Part shown: piece by piece, positions 5,924 to 14,974 of the stretch
Layout of the letters: the number at the start of each line of letters is the position of its first letter
Position numbering within the stretch: position 1 is the stretch's first letter
NCBI GenBank assembly: GCA_002387325.1
Contig: DGIN01000015.1
Location: 1-21,859 of the forward strand
Direction of reading: 5' to 3'
Source of the DNA: Bacteroidales bacterium UBA4621
Lineage (GTDB): Bacteria; Bacteroidota; Bacteroidia; Bacteroidales; Paludibacteraceae
DNA length: 21,859 nucleotides
Position numbers and translations under genes: made by a program
The notes under the pieces: model-generated
What the model was told of the DNA's origin: nothing
The model's input: only the letters and a program-made list of their open reading frames with translations
The model's database searches: none

Positions 5924-8343
5924 AACGTAGGTGGTTAGTTATAGGTTGGTTGGTGGTTGCGTTGTGCCAAACGGCTTGGGCAGCCGATATGACATACACT
6001 AATATGGCGGGTACGGACTCTGTGCCTGCCGAGTTCTTCCGTAAGTGGTATCACCGCAGTGATTTGCCTTACTATTTGGAGGCACTGAACGACCATACTA
6101 TCTACGAGACAATGACCATAGGGCAATGGTGGTTGCCCGAGCGTATCACCTTTGCCATTGATGGTATGCCCTGTACGGCAAACCGCTACTACATAGACGG
6201 TATGCGTACGGACGACCGCTTTCAGCCCGGCAGTACCCTCTATATGCCCAATATGCAGCAATACAATCTGGGTATGGACATCCATCGCGCACAGATGTTT
6301 TTTGAGCAGGACACGGCAGCACGTGATTATGTGCAGGTTTCCTACAACTTCGGGCAAGTAGGTAACGGGGCACCCGCAGCGGGAACGGCTGCTATTATCA
6401 ACATATCGCACCGCACGGCGATGCAGAGTGCGGACACCTACAAGCACATCACCGACCGACGCCATCAGATGGGTGCAGGGACATTGGATGCGGCATATAC
6501 CTTCCGCGACAAGGAAGGAAACGGCTATCGCCAGCATCTGTATGCCGCTTATGGTCAGCGGCTTATCACCAAGGAAGACCAACAGGGACTGATATTGGAC
6601 GCCCCCCTGTATGCAACACCATATTATAAGGTGCAAGCAGACGGCTATTTGCCTGTCAAGCCTAACCGGCATATCCGTCAAGTGGGCTATCGGCTCAACT
6701 TCTCGGGACGCACAGATGCAGGCAGCGAGTACCTGTACAACTACAATGAGGTATATGACCTCAAGAACTACTCAGGCTCTGTGTACCTGAAACGGGACTA
6801 TCTGACAACAGGACTGACATGGGAGACCAATGTAACACACCATACAGACCGTGAGTTCAGCAAGAATATCATAGACCAAGACGGTGAGAGTTTCGCTCCA
6901 TGGGTGGCAGATGGTAAGACGCATATTCTGAGTTGGGCGGTCAATTACCATCAGCCGTTGCTGTCATGGCTGTCTGTCTATGCGGATACTTACAACTCAC
7001 TTGTATATTTCCGCCCTGAGGTGTCGCATTTTACCAATAGCATATACCTGCAATCCCCTGTGGATATGTCACCTACAGACCTGTATCGGTATGAGTGGAA
7101 CAGTAGTGCTTTTACAGGTGGTCTCTTGGAAAACACAGTCGGACTCAAAGCACACTATGCCCCTGTTTCGTGGTTCACCCTCAGCGGGCATGCGGATTTG
7201 ACTTTGGATGCCATACTATTACGAAACAAGAGTAAGGTAAGTCCGAATGTACAGGCAGGTGCATCGTTGGACTTTCACCCGTGTAATTGGTTCGAGGCCG
7301 GATTATCAGCGGACTATAATCGTCTGCCTTACACGATGGATTACCTCCGATACTTCTCGGACGACTATATGAATGCCAATATCTATCTTGCCGGTACGGA
7401 TAACCTCTTTGCCACCACAGGCGGGCGTTACCACTCCTACAAGAAAGGGTTGCGGCAGACTTCCTATATAGAAGTGAATATACCTATCCGTTTCCTCTTC
7501 AAGGACAAGCATGGCGGGCGGCACGAAATAGCATTGCAAAACAACTATAAGAAGTTCTTTGACGTATGGCATACGTATTTTGCGGGTGCCGGTGAGCAAT
7601 ATGGTTACTTCCATGAGGAGAATGGCATCAATGTCTTTTACTATACTCAGGGAGAGAAGTTCTTTGAAGTAGGATATACAGAGCCGTTTGGCAGCAACGG
7701 GTTACTCAACTCTCCGTATTTCTTCTCCCAACTGACACGTTACACCTACACAGGCAGAAAGGTGATGGTCAGTATAGGCTGGCAATCTATGCAGGCAGCG
7801 GGATATACAGGGCTTGGTAACGGTGCCAACAGTAATACAATCGGTGTTCTGTCAGAGACAACAGCCAATCCCAACACTACCAATACTATATGCAACCAGA
7901 GCGGGACATACGCAGGTGTCGGTCGTATGGACTTGGACAAGGGCTATGTGGCGCGATTCTACCTCTCCTATAATATCTGCAAGTGGGTACAGGCAGGCTT
8001 AACACTCAAATGGACGGACGGTAAGCCGTTTACCGCTTATCGTTATTATCACAACAACCGGCAGGTGGCAATACTCCCGCTTGAGTCCCGTGGTACCAAT
8101 CCGACAGATGGTAACTTCGGTACGCGCCATGGTGCTTGGTATATGTGCGACCTGCACGTACAAGCCACTTGGAAGGTGAAGAACATCGGTATGCGCCTCA
8201 ATGTAGAGTGCTACAATATGTGGGATTTCTGCAACGACTTGGCAGAGTTTGCTTTCACGCAGGACATTCCTCATGCTGACCGTGCCTCTATCATTCTCAA
8301 TGTACCCACGGGCATTATAGCCACCTATACCATTGATTTGTAG
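5920..8343 (+). CDS. TonB-dependent receptor-like outer membrane barrel
   Basis: The product has 807 residues, with a signal peptide at 1-21 (cleavage after A-W-A). Residues about 65-165 resemble a receptor plug: two IDGM motifs, then a GSTLY stretch and a turn rich in Gly and Ala before NISH. The remaining 640 residues show repeated aromatic, alternating strands typical of a large beta-barrel, with the chain ending in the hydrophobic TYTIDL. I see no carboxypeptidase-like N-terminal domain and no clear TonB box, unlike SusC-type proteins. No SusD partner is nearby. Role and substrate are unknown; uptake or export of an envelope glycan or lipid is possible given the neighbours. It overlaps the preceding gene by 4 bp. 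Confidence 0.8.
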   Translation: MKRRWLVIGWLVVALCQTAWAADMTYTNMAGTDSVPAEFFRKWYHRSDLPYYLEALNDHTIYETMTIGQWWLPERITFAIDGMPCTANRYYIDGMRTDDRFQPGSTLYMPNMQQYNLGMDIHRAQMFFEQDTAARDYVQVSYNFGQVGNGAPAAGTAAIINISHRTAMQSADTYKHITDRRHQMGAGTLDAAYTFRDKEGNGYRQHLYAAYGQRLITKEDQQGLILDAPLYATPYYKVQADGYLPVKPNRHIRQVGYRLNFSGRTDAGSEYLYNYNEVYDLKNYSGSVYLKRDYLTTGLTWETNVTHHTDREFSKNIIDQDGESFAPWVADGKTHILSWAVNYHQPLLSWLSVYADTYNSLVYFRPEVSHFTNSIYLQSPVDMSPTDLYRYEWNSSAFTGGLLENTVGLKAHYAPVSWFTLSGHADLTLDAILLRNKSKVSPNVQAGASLDFHPCNWFEAGLSADYNRLPYTMDYLRYFSDDYMNANIYLAGTDNLFATTGGRYHSYKKGLRQTSYIEVNIPIRFLFKDKHGGRHEIALQNNYKKFFDVWHTYFAGAGEQYGYFHEENGINVFYYTQGEKFFEVGYTEPFGSNGLLNSPYFFSQLTRYTYTGRKVMVSIGWQSMQAAGYTGLGNGANSNTIGVLSETTANPNTTNTICNQSGTYAGVGRMDLDKGYVARFYLSYNICKWVQAGLTLKWTDGKPFTAYRYYHNNRQVAILPLESRGTNPTDGNFGTRHGAWYMCDLHVQATWKVKNIGMRLNVECYNMWDFCNDLAEFAFTQDIPHADRASIILNVPTGIIATYTIDL

Positions 8344-8344
8344 T

Positions 8345-10150
8345 ATGAAGACAAGAATAAAATTATTCATCACCTACTACCTGTACTGGGTTTTATTCTT
8401 CATGGTGCAGAAGCCGCTTTTTATGCTTTGGCAACATCGGTTGTTAGGTGATTGTACTTGGCAGGACTGGTTCCTGGTACCTTGGCACGGACTGCCGCTG
8501 GACTTGAGTGTAGCCGCATACATTACCGTTATACCCGGGTTACTGCTCTGTGTCAGTTATTGGGTGCAGTGGCAAGGACTCAAGCGCGTGACAGATGTCT
8601 ATACCGGCATAGTCCTCGCTATCGCACTGATGGCAGTAATAGGTGATAACGGTTGTTTCCCGAGTTGGGGCTATCATATAGATAAGGACATCTTCGACTA
8701 CCTGCAATCCCCCAAAGAGGTCTTGGCTTGTGCACCTTGGTGGCAATGGTGTTTAGGGGCATTGGCACTTGCTGTATTATTTGCTTTTTGGTGGTATGTC
8801 TATCACAGATTGTCCAAGTTGGTATTACAGCCTGCCGGTAGTCTTTGGTACAAAGTGGGAGGGACTGCAGTTATGTTCCTATTGACGGCGTTGCTATTCC
8901 TGCCTATGCGGGGAAGTGTAACTGTTTCTACTATGAACACCGGCAGGGTGTACTATTCCGAGAACAGAATGCTCAACTTGGCAGCTGTCAATCCTGTATT
9001 CAATGTGGTAGAGTCATTAAGTGAGAATACCCTGAATACGGAGCATTATCACTATATGCCAGAGGAGGAATGTGCGTCTTATATGGCACAGTTGTTGCCT
9101 CCGACTACTCATACAGAAGAGCGATTGTTCACCACCGACCGCCCCCATATCGTCTTAATGATATTGGAGAGTTTCTCGGCTAACGCATGGCACGTGATGC
9201 CCAATATGCAGCGGATTGCACAAGAGGGCATTTACTTCAACAACGTCTATGCCAACAGTTACCGCACAGATAGGGGGCTTATGGCTGTCTTGGGTGCTTT
9301 CCCGGGATGTGCCACCACTTCTGTAATGACCATACCCTCTGTGTCCCAGCGTCTCCCGCAAATAGGGCAGGTATTGAAGCAGAACGGCTATGACCTCAAG
9401 TTCTATTACGGTGGCGATGAGGACTTCACCAATATGCGTTCCTATTTGGTAAACGGTGGCTTTGAGCAGCGTGTGTGCGACCACGACTTTCCTGTCTCAC
9501 AACGATTAAGCAAATGGGGTGTACCCGACCATATCCTGTTGGATTATGCCGCCCAAGACATTTGCAACCGCCAAGCACAGGTCGCACCTTGTTTTGACGT
9601 TATCTTGAGCCTTTCAAGCCATGAGCCTTTCATTGTCAACTACCACCATCACGAACACCCTTACCTCAATGCCATTGCCTATACCGACAGTTGTATAGGT
9701 GCTTTCATAGACACTTTGCGGCAGAGCCCTACGTGGGACAGCACAGTGGTCGTGATGGTAGCCGACCACGGTTACCCATATCCTGACGGCATTCAGAACT
9801 ACGACACTCTCCGCTACAAGATACCACTTGTGATGACGGGAGGTGCTATCTGTCAGCCCATGACAGTTTCCACATTGGCTTCCCAAATAGATTGGGTGCC
9901 CACCGTGTTGCACCAGTTGGATTTGGACGCTTCTGCCTTTACTTTTGCCAAAGACATTCTTTCGCCGACAACAGTCCCCTATGCATATTATAATTTTGTA
10001 GATGGCTTTGCATTGTTGGATACAACAGGCGCGGTGATTATAGATGCCACCGTCAATCAGCCTATTATGGAGGTCAACCCCATGGCAGAGCGTGCACAGC
10101 AAGCAAAAGCCATCACACAATCTATCATGCAAACGCTCACGGCAAAGTAG
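8345..10150 (+). CDS. LTA synthase family membrane transferase (sulfatase fold)
   Basis: Predicted inner membrane protein of 601 residues: about five transmembrane helices in residues 1-190, then a periplasmic alkaline-phosphatase/sulfatase-fold domain. Family metal and catalytic residues are visible: Glu275 in LMILESFSAN, the probable nucleophile Thr308 in NSYRTDRG, His426 in SSHEPF, and Asp474-His475 in VADHGY. Relatives transfer phosphoglycerol or phosphoethanolamine onto teichoic acid, glucans or lipid A. A Gram-negative has no lipoteichoic acid, so modification of a surface glycan or LPS is more likely; the donor is unknown. ATG 8345 is preferred over an upstream in-frame TTG (8333) because it follows the previous stop by one base and starts MKTRIKLF. 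Its 3' end overlaps the convergent O-antigen gene by 14 bp. Confidence 0.9.
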   Translation: MKTRIKLFITYYLYWVLFFMVQKPLFMLWQHRLLGDCTWQDWFLVPWHGLPLDLSVAAYITVIPGLLLCVSYWVQWQGLKRVTDVYTGIVLAIALMAVIGDNGCFPSWGYHIDKDIFDYLQSPKEVLACAPWWQWCLGALALAVLFAFWWYVYHRLSKLVLQPAGSLWYKVGGTAVMFLLTALLFLPMRGSVTVSTMNTGRVYYSENRMLNLAAVNPVFNVVESLSENTLNTEHYHYMPEEECASYMAQLLPPTTHTEERLFTTDRPHIVLMILESFSANAWHVMPNMQRIAQEGIYFNNVYANSYRTDRGLMAVLGAFPGCATTSVMTIPSVSQRLPQIGQVLKQNGYDLKFYYGGDEDFTNMRSYLVNGGFEQRVCDHDFPVSQRLSKWGVPDHILLDYAAQDICNRQAQVAPCFDVILSLSSHEPFIVNYHHHEHPYLNAIAYTDSCIGAFIDTLRQSPTWDSTVVVMVADHGYPYPDGIQNYDTLRYKIPLVMTGGAICQPMTVSTLASQIDWVPTVLHQLDLDASAFTFAKDILSPTTVPYAYYNFVDGFALLDTTGAVIIDATVNQPIMEVNPMAERAQQAKAITQSIMQTLTAK

Positions 10151-11390
10151 TTCTGCCTGACTCTTTTGCCATCAGTTTCTCCGAAGGATACTGCTCCAAG
10201 ACGAGGAGGACAACAAGGAAGACGTAGAAGGTGGTGAGGGGGTCGAAACGCTCAAAGACATCGTCGGTGAGCATATTGATGAGGTACATAAGACTGAATA
10301 GCAGTCCAATATGACGGGCTCTGCCCGTGAAGCAGAAAGGTATGCTGATGAAGGCTGCCAACAAAAGAAGCAGTCCGATAATGCCCAATTCAAAGTAAGT
10401 GCCGATATACTGATTGTGCGTATTGAAGCCCCGTTGGAGTCCCAACCGGTAATTGTCATCCTCGTAGTTGTCGAGCATAAACTGCTTCTGTTGCCCAATG
10501 CCGAGTCCGACAAAAGGTACCTCGGAGGCGTGTATGACAGCCGATTTGTAGATAGAGACCCGCGGGTCGGTAGCGACATCGCGCATACGGGGTTGGCATT
10601 TGACAACCACAAACAAGGCAGCAAGCAGCCCCAAGGCAATCAACAGTATCGCCCACCAATGGCGTCGGTCGGCATAACGGGTGGACAATGCTACGGCAAA
10701 CAATACGACACCTGTCAGCAACGATGCACGCGAGCCGGTGAAATAGATGCCCACCAATATGACAACGGCAGCAATGCCCAATGTGAGCAGGCGCGACCAA
10801 CGTGCGTAACGGTTGGCGGTGCGATTGTAGATAGCAGGGATACAGATTAGCCCGAGTGTGAGCACCATACAGAAGAACAAGCGGTGCTTGATAGCAGAGG
10901 AATAGCCGTGGTCGAACACCAGATGGAAAGGAGGTACGGGTTCCCCCTGCGAATAGAGCACAATGTCGCGATGAACGGCGCAATGCACTGCGAAATAGTA
11001 AACGGGTATGATGAAGACGCATGCTTTGAGGAAAGTCTCCAAGAAGCGCGTATCCCGATAATTCTCGTTCAATCCATAAGCAAAAACAAGCAGCAGGAAC
11101 GGCAATGTGGCATAGCGGGTGACGGCATGGATAGCGCATTGCATATCGGAAGCCCACAATATGGAAAGCAACGCCCACGCGAGATAGACAACCATGAGCA
11201 AGACAGGGATGGCGGATTTGTCGAACCGCATATTCGTCTGCTGTAACCAACGCCCCTCCAAGAGCCACGAGAACAGCCACAACAGCCATAGCATATTGCC
11301 GTAATGGGGCGGCAATACCAAGCCGACAAGTGCGAAAAAGAAAAGTGCGTAGTTGATTTTACCGATGATATTCCTGTACGATGCAGTCAT
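10137..11390 (-). CDS. O-antigen ligase/polymerase family protein (Wzy_C type)
   Basis: Polytopic inner membrane protein of 417 residues with about ten to twelve hydrophobic segments. The Wzy_C hallmark is in the large periplasmic loop and following helix: GLGIGQQKQ, then FNTHNQYIGTYFELGIIGL. This family includes WaaL, which joins undecaprenyl-linked O-antigen to lipid A-core, and Wzy polymerases; sequence alone does not separate them. It is the last gene of the leftward glycan block, starting 4 bp after the stop of the glycosyltransferase-kinase gene. The 3' end overlaps the rightward LTA-synthase-like gene, leaving no room for a conventional terminator between the two transcripts. Confidence 0.88.
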   Translation of the reverse strand: MTASYRNIIGKINYALFFFALVGLVLPPHYGNMLWLLWLFSWLLEGRWLQQTNMRFDKSAIPVLLMVVYLAWALLSILWASDMQCAIHAVTRYATLPFLLLVFAYGLNENYRDTRFLETFLKACVFIIPVYYFAVHCAVHRDIVLYSQGEPVPPFHLVFDHGYSSAIKHRLFFCMVLTLGLICIPAIYNRTANRYARWSRLLTLGIAAVVILVGIYFTGSRASLLTGVVLFAVALSTRYADRRHWWAILLIALGLLAALFVVVKCQPRMRDVATDPRVSIYKSAVIHASEVPFVGLGIGQQKQFMLDNYEDDNYRLGLQRGFNTHNQYIGTYFELGIIGLLLLLAAFISIPFCFTGRARHIGLLFSLMYLINMLTDDVFERFDPLTTFYVFLVVLLVLEQYPSEKLMAKESGRTTLP

Positions 11391-11394
11391 GATT

Positions 11395-12801
11395 CTATAA
11401 GTTCGTAATACCTTGATTTATATGTTTGTACCAACGATGTGTAATGATATATTCGGCGGCATAAGCGGGGTCGATACCCATAGTTTGGGCGTAGGCTGTA
11501 GCCATTGTGCGGAGGGCATCGCGGTCGATATTGAGCCGCTCGAAGTTGCGCAGCCCCTGCTCTATTCCTATATGCCGGTAGAAACGGATACGATTCAAGT
11601 CTATTATTTCCACTTTGCTCCCATCTTCATTAAACAGGATATTTCCACCTGAATAATCCTTATGCAACACACCTTGTTGGTGTAAAGCAGCCGTGAACTC
11701 ACCTATCGCCGTCAGGATATTCTCCCTGTTGGGGAAATCCCTGTTGCCTATTAACTCGTTGAACGTGTGTTTGCATTCCGATTCGCGGCATACATACCAA
11801 CTCTCGCGCAAGACACCCGCATAGCGTATCTCGCGGTATGCGACAGGTTCGGGTGTGAGTGTGCGCAGGCGTTGGGCATATTCGTAAGACCTGCGTGCTT
11901 TCGATTTGGTGAGCAGCCCATAGACAATGCCCCGCCATAGTGAGGGCGTGGCAAACTGTTTGGATACCAATCCGTTGTACCGCCGCAGCGTGTTGCGCCC
12001 TTGGTGAATGATGTCGCCATCCTGCCAATGCGCGTAGTTGCCCACTACGTGGTCGGTGCGGAAAAAGTTGATGAACCGTGACCAAGAGCGATGATAGTGC
12101 AACGGTCCGCCGAGGTAACGCTGCATATATGCGGGGTGCCGGCTATTGACAGCGTCCACGATAGCGCGTTTGCGCTGCTTGGCATCCGCGCGGCGTGAGC
12201 CGCGACGGACACGGTAGAAGAGTCCCACTTCGTCCAGCAAGTGATAGGTGCCGCCCAACTCCATCATACTCAGCCAGAAGTCCCAGTCTTCGCGATAGAT
12301 GTCCTGCTCACAGAAACCGCCTGCCTGTTCCCAGTCCGCTTTGCGGAAGAGGGATGTGACAGGTATCATGTTCTTTCGCGCCAAGAGCGCGTGCGAGAAG
12401 CGCGGCAGTTGCCACGGTTTGTCCACATCGCCAAACATCCGCGCGTGGCAACCTACGACACGCACATCCGGGTGCTGCTCAAGCACTTGCACGGCATGTT
12501 CGATGTAGGTAGGACCTATCTTGTCGTCCGCGTCCACGGGCAGGATATAGGTGCCATGTGCCTCGCGGATAGCATGGTTGCGCGTAGCCGATACCCCGAG
12601 TGCCGCTTGCGGAAAGACACGGCAGTTGTCGTGTTCATTGGCATACGCCGTAATAATAGCCAGACTGTCGTCGGTGCTGGCATCGTCCACCATCACTATT
12701 TCCAAAGGGCGATAGGTAGATGCCTGCACACTATCCAGCGTCTCGCGGATAAAGTGTGCTGCATTATATACAGGTATGATGACGCTGACGAGTGGCTTCA
12801 T
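11395..12801 (-). CDS. Fusion of a family 2 glycosyltransferase and an LPS-kinase-like domain
   Basis: The 468-residue protein has two parts. Residues 1 to about 225 are a GT-A fold family 2 glycosyltransferase: VSVIIPVYN at 5-13, the nucleotide-binding DD at 39-40, DAD at 90-92 and the catalytic-base region REDWDFW at 170-176. Residues about 240-468 resemble the InaA/WaaP-type LPS kinases of Bacteroidota: GRNTLRRY at 268-275, Lys281 as the likely ATP lysine, KSKARRSYEYA at 299-309, the catalytic loop HKD at 380-382 with Asn387, and DLN at 401-403 in place of DFG. It probably adds a sugar and phosphorylates the LPS core or Kdo. The ATG at 12801 forms an ATGA overlap with the preceding gene's stop; an in-frame upstream extension lies inside that gene. 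Confidence 0.88.
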   Translation of the reverse strand: MKPLVSVIIPVYNAAHFIRETLDSVQASTYRPLEIVMVDDASTDDSLAIITAYANEHDNCRVFPQAALGVSATRNHAIREAHGTYILPVDADDKIGPTYIEHAVQVLEQHPDVRVVGCHARMFGDVDKPWQLPRFSHALLARKNMIPVTSLFRKADWEQAGGFCEQDIYREDWDFWLSMMELGGTYHLLDEVGLFYRVRRGSRRADAKQRKRAIVDAVNSRHPAYMQRYLGGPLHYHRSWSRFINFFRTDHVVGNYAHWQDGDIIHQGRNTLRRYNGLVSKQFATPSLWRGIVYGLLTKSKARRSYEYAQRLRTLTPEPVAYREIRYAGVLRESWYVCRESECKHTFNELIGNRDFPNRENILTAIGEFTAALHQQGVLHKDYSGGNILFNEDGSKVEIIDLNRIRFYRHIGIEQGLRNFERLNIDRDALRTMATAYAQTMGIDPAYAAEYIITHRWYKHINQGITNL

Positions 12802-13502
12802 ATCCGGTCTTTGTGTTGGGTGAGTTTGCGCCAGTAGTAGAGAAGAGGGTTCTTGTATTTGAGTAACTTCCACGGACGCGATGAATGTGGTCGGTGCAAG
12901 ACAGGGGTGTTGGTCATCAAGCGGTTCTCCAAGCCGAGTGCAGAGGATTGGTGGGTGATGAAGACATCATACCAGTTCTTGTTCGGGTCGAGTTGCATGA
13001 AGTCGTAAGCGTGCAAGAACTCATTGGTAATCAGTGTGCAACAGAAACTGAACCGCTTCTTGGTGACATACACGCCGCGACTCCAACGGCGGGCATAGTC
13101 ATAGGGATAGTTGATGTCGCCCTGTTCGTCCTCTGTCACCGCCGCTACCATTCCCACGCCCGGTACTACCTGCTCTGCCAATAATCGGAACGTGTCGGGA
13201 CGCACCACCACATCGCTCTCCACAATCACCAAATGCGCCTGCTCTGCCAATGCCTGTTGCTGCGCACGCTGCAAGACAAGGAGGTAGTTGGGCGAGGGGT
13301 GCGCCGTCAAATCGCTGATATTCACCAACGTGAAAGGCAGCGTGTCAGCCAATTCCGCCAAGCGTTGCGTATTCTCCAGCGTGGAGTAGTCATTGTAAAC
13401 GGTGAGCGTCTGCCCTGCTGCCAATACGGCACGTATAGCCTCCTCTGCGCGATTGACAGAGTCCTTGACGGGCATGATGATATGCAGGTGAGGGGTTACC
13501 AT
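12798..13502 (-). CDS. Family 2-like glycosyltransferase
   Basis: Cytoplasmic or membrane-associated GT-A glycosyltransferase of 234 residues. The N-terminus HIIMPVKDSVNRAEEAI is the usual first strand and helix. LTVYNDYST (33-41) holds the nucleotide-binding Asp, and VESDVVV (94-100) supplies the DxD-like metal site. A basic, aromatic tail (KLLKYKNPLLYYWRK) may touch the membrane. The start at 13502 overlaps the end of wzi by 7 bp (ATGGTAA) and the stop overlaps the next glycosyltransferase start. An in-frame extension further upstream lies within the wzi gene and is rejected. Sugar donor and acceptor cannot be read from sequence; the context points to LPS core, O-antigen or capsule. Confidence 0.85.
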   Translation of the reverse strand: MVTPHLHIIMPVKDSVNRAEEAIRAVLAAGQTLTVYNDYSTLENTQRLAELADTLPFTLVNISDLTAHPSPNYLLVLQRAQQQALAEQAHLVIVESDVVVRPDTFRLLAEQVVPGVGMVAAVTEDEQGDINYPYDYARRWSRGVYVTKKRFSFCCTLITNEFLHAYDFMQLDPNKNWYDVFITHQSSALGLENRLMTNTPVLHRPHSSRPWKLLKYKNPLLYYWRKLTQHKDRI

Positions 13503-14974
13503 GAAGTGATGAATCCTGTTTTGGTGATAGTGAGAAGGGCACCGAATTGGTTGCCGAACTGCGTGCCAAAATCGGCAGCGAGACTCAGACCGAAATCCAG
13601 TCCCCATGCCTGCTCCACGTGCTTGGTGACCTCAAGCAGGCACGCGGTATTGGCAGACTGAAGGCGTAAGAAACGGCAGTCGTTGCCATAGTTGCGGGCG
13701 TAGGAGCACAAGGCGCGGTAGCGGAAACCGCAGATGTCGCCGCGCAGTCCGATATGGTGAACGCGCACTCGGCTGTTGAGTGTATAGACGGTGCCGTCGG
13801 TACTGTAGAGGGGTGAGGTGATGAAAGGCGTGCCCATGGAACGATACCAATAGTTCCAGCCATTGACATAGACACCGTTGCGGTAGTAACTGTCATTGCC
13901 TGCATAGCAGAGTCCGTCGCGGTCGTGCCAAGGTCCCGACTGGGATGTGGTATTCAACAGTTCGTAGGTTACACCCTCTATGTACCGCCAGCGGGTCTGC
14001 ATGAGCGAGATACCCCATAGCCCGTCGGTGAGGTTCTTGCCCAGACCGAGAAAGGCAAAGTTGTCTTCCAAGAAGTTCTGCCAATATGCCGTTACCTGCC
14101 ACTCGGAGCCTTTGGCAATGAGGCTGAGTTGCTGGCTACCGACATGGTTGCCCTGCGCGTTGAGTTGGTCGTTGCTCATGGTACCTCCCGCGTGCGCCAA
14201 GAAGACGTTTTTGTAGGACTGCCAGTCGTTTCCGATGTCCCCATAGACAGGTGAGGTGCCGCCCCACTGTGCCGCGTGGTGGAACTCGTAGGCGATATTC
14301 ACCGGCAGACGACCGCCAAAGCGCACGCCTGCGAACTTGTGATGCAGAAAGGCGTGGCTGACATAGACGTTGTCCGCCAACCATGCGTGCGTGAGTCCGC
14401 CTTTGATTTCAAAATAGCCGTAGCACCCCGGGAAGGGGGTATAGTGGTCAATGCCGATGGTGATACGCGGCAGAGGCTGACTATTGCCCGAGAAGACCAT
14501 ACTGCCTGTGGACAGTTGTTCGTCCACGGTCTCATAGACCACCGGTTTGATGCCCGCGGTGATGTCAATGATATAGAGACGCGCGTGCGCGTATAGCAGA
14601 TTGAAATAGCCCGTCAAGGGACGGCGTTGCGTACTCCATGGGGAGTCCGCAATGGTGCTCTGCGCACGCCCTGTGAGTTGCACGCCGAAGTCATAGTCGA
14701 ACCACCGCTGCGGCGAGGTGGCGGGTTTGATGATGCCCGCGGTGAGGTTGCCGCTGTATGGCGAAGCGGAGATGTTGCCGTGGCGGTTGCTTTGCAGCCA
14801 GAACGGGGCATACTTGTCCGAAGATGCGACACCCGATACCTGCACTTGGTAGAGCAGTGTGTCGCGGGTGGCGACGCTGTCGGTGATGGGCAGCCCCCAC
14901 CAATCCCAACCGCCTGCCATAAGTGGCGAGAGGAACAAGAGAGCGGTTAATATGGCGAGCAATCTATTCTTCAT
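13496..14974 (-). CDS. Capsule assembly Wzi family outer membrane protein
   Basis: Outer membrane beta-barrel of 492 residues; a signal peptide (about 1-20, KNRLLAILTALLFLSPLMA) begins the chain. The motif KYAPFWLQSNRHG near 55-67 is characteristic of Bacteroidota Wzi-type proteins, and repeated aromatic alternating strands follow (for example AGVRFGGRLPVNIAYEF). Wzi proteins in enterobacteria bind and anchor capsular polysaccharide at the cell surface; Bacteroidota members sit in LPS or capsule clusters and are inferred to act similarly. The start at 14974 (ATG AAG AAT) overlaps the end of the Kelch lipoprotein gene by 11 bp, and its stop overlaps the next glycosyltransferase start. Confidence 0.9.
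   Translation of the reverse strand: MKNRLLAILTALLFLSPLMAGGWDWWGLPITDSVATRDTLLYQVQVSGVASSDKYAPFWLQSNRHGNISASPYSGNLTAGIIKPATSPQRWFDYDFGVQLTGRAQSTIADSPWSTQRRPLTGYFNLLYAHARLYIIDITAGIKPVVYETVDEQLSTGSMVFSGNSQPLPRITIGIDHYTPFPGCYGYFEIKGGLTHAWLADNVYVSHAFLHHKFAGVRFGGRLPVNIAYEFHHAAQWGGTSPVYGDIGNDWQSYKNVFLAHAGGTMSNDQLNAQGNHVGSQQLSLIAKGSEWQVTAYWQNFLEDNFAFLGLGKNLTDGLWGISLMQTRWRYIEGVTYELLNTTSQSGPWHDRDGLCYAGNDSYYRNGVYVNGWNYWYRSMGTPFITSPLYSTDGTVYTLNSRVRVHHIGLRGDICGFRYRALCSYARNYGNDCRFLRLQSANTACLLEVTKHVEQAWGLDFGLSLAADFGTQFGNQFGALLTITKTGFITSW

Noticed and set aside
10456..11289. 277-codon minus-strand frame overlapping the O-antigen ligase gene
   Set aside because: It is a different frame of the same strand, rich in Cys, Arg and His with no domain; the Wzy_C motifs are in the other frame.
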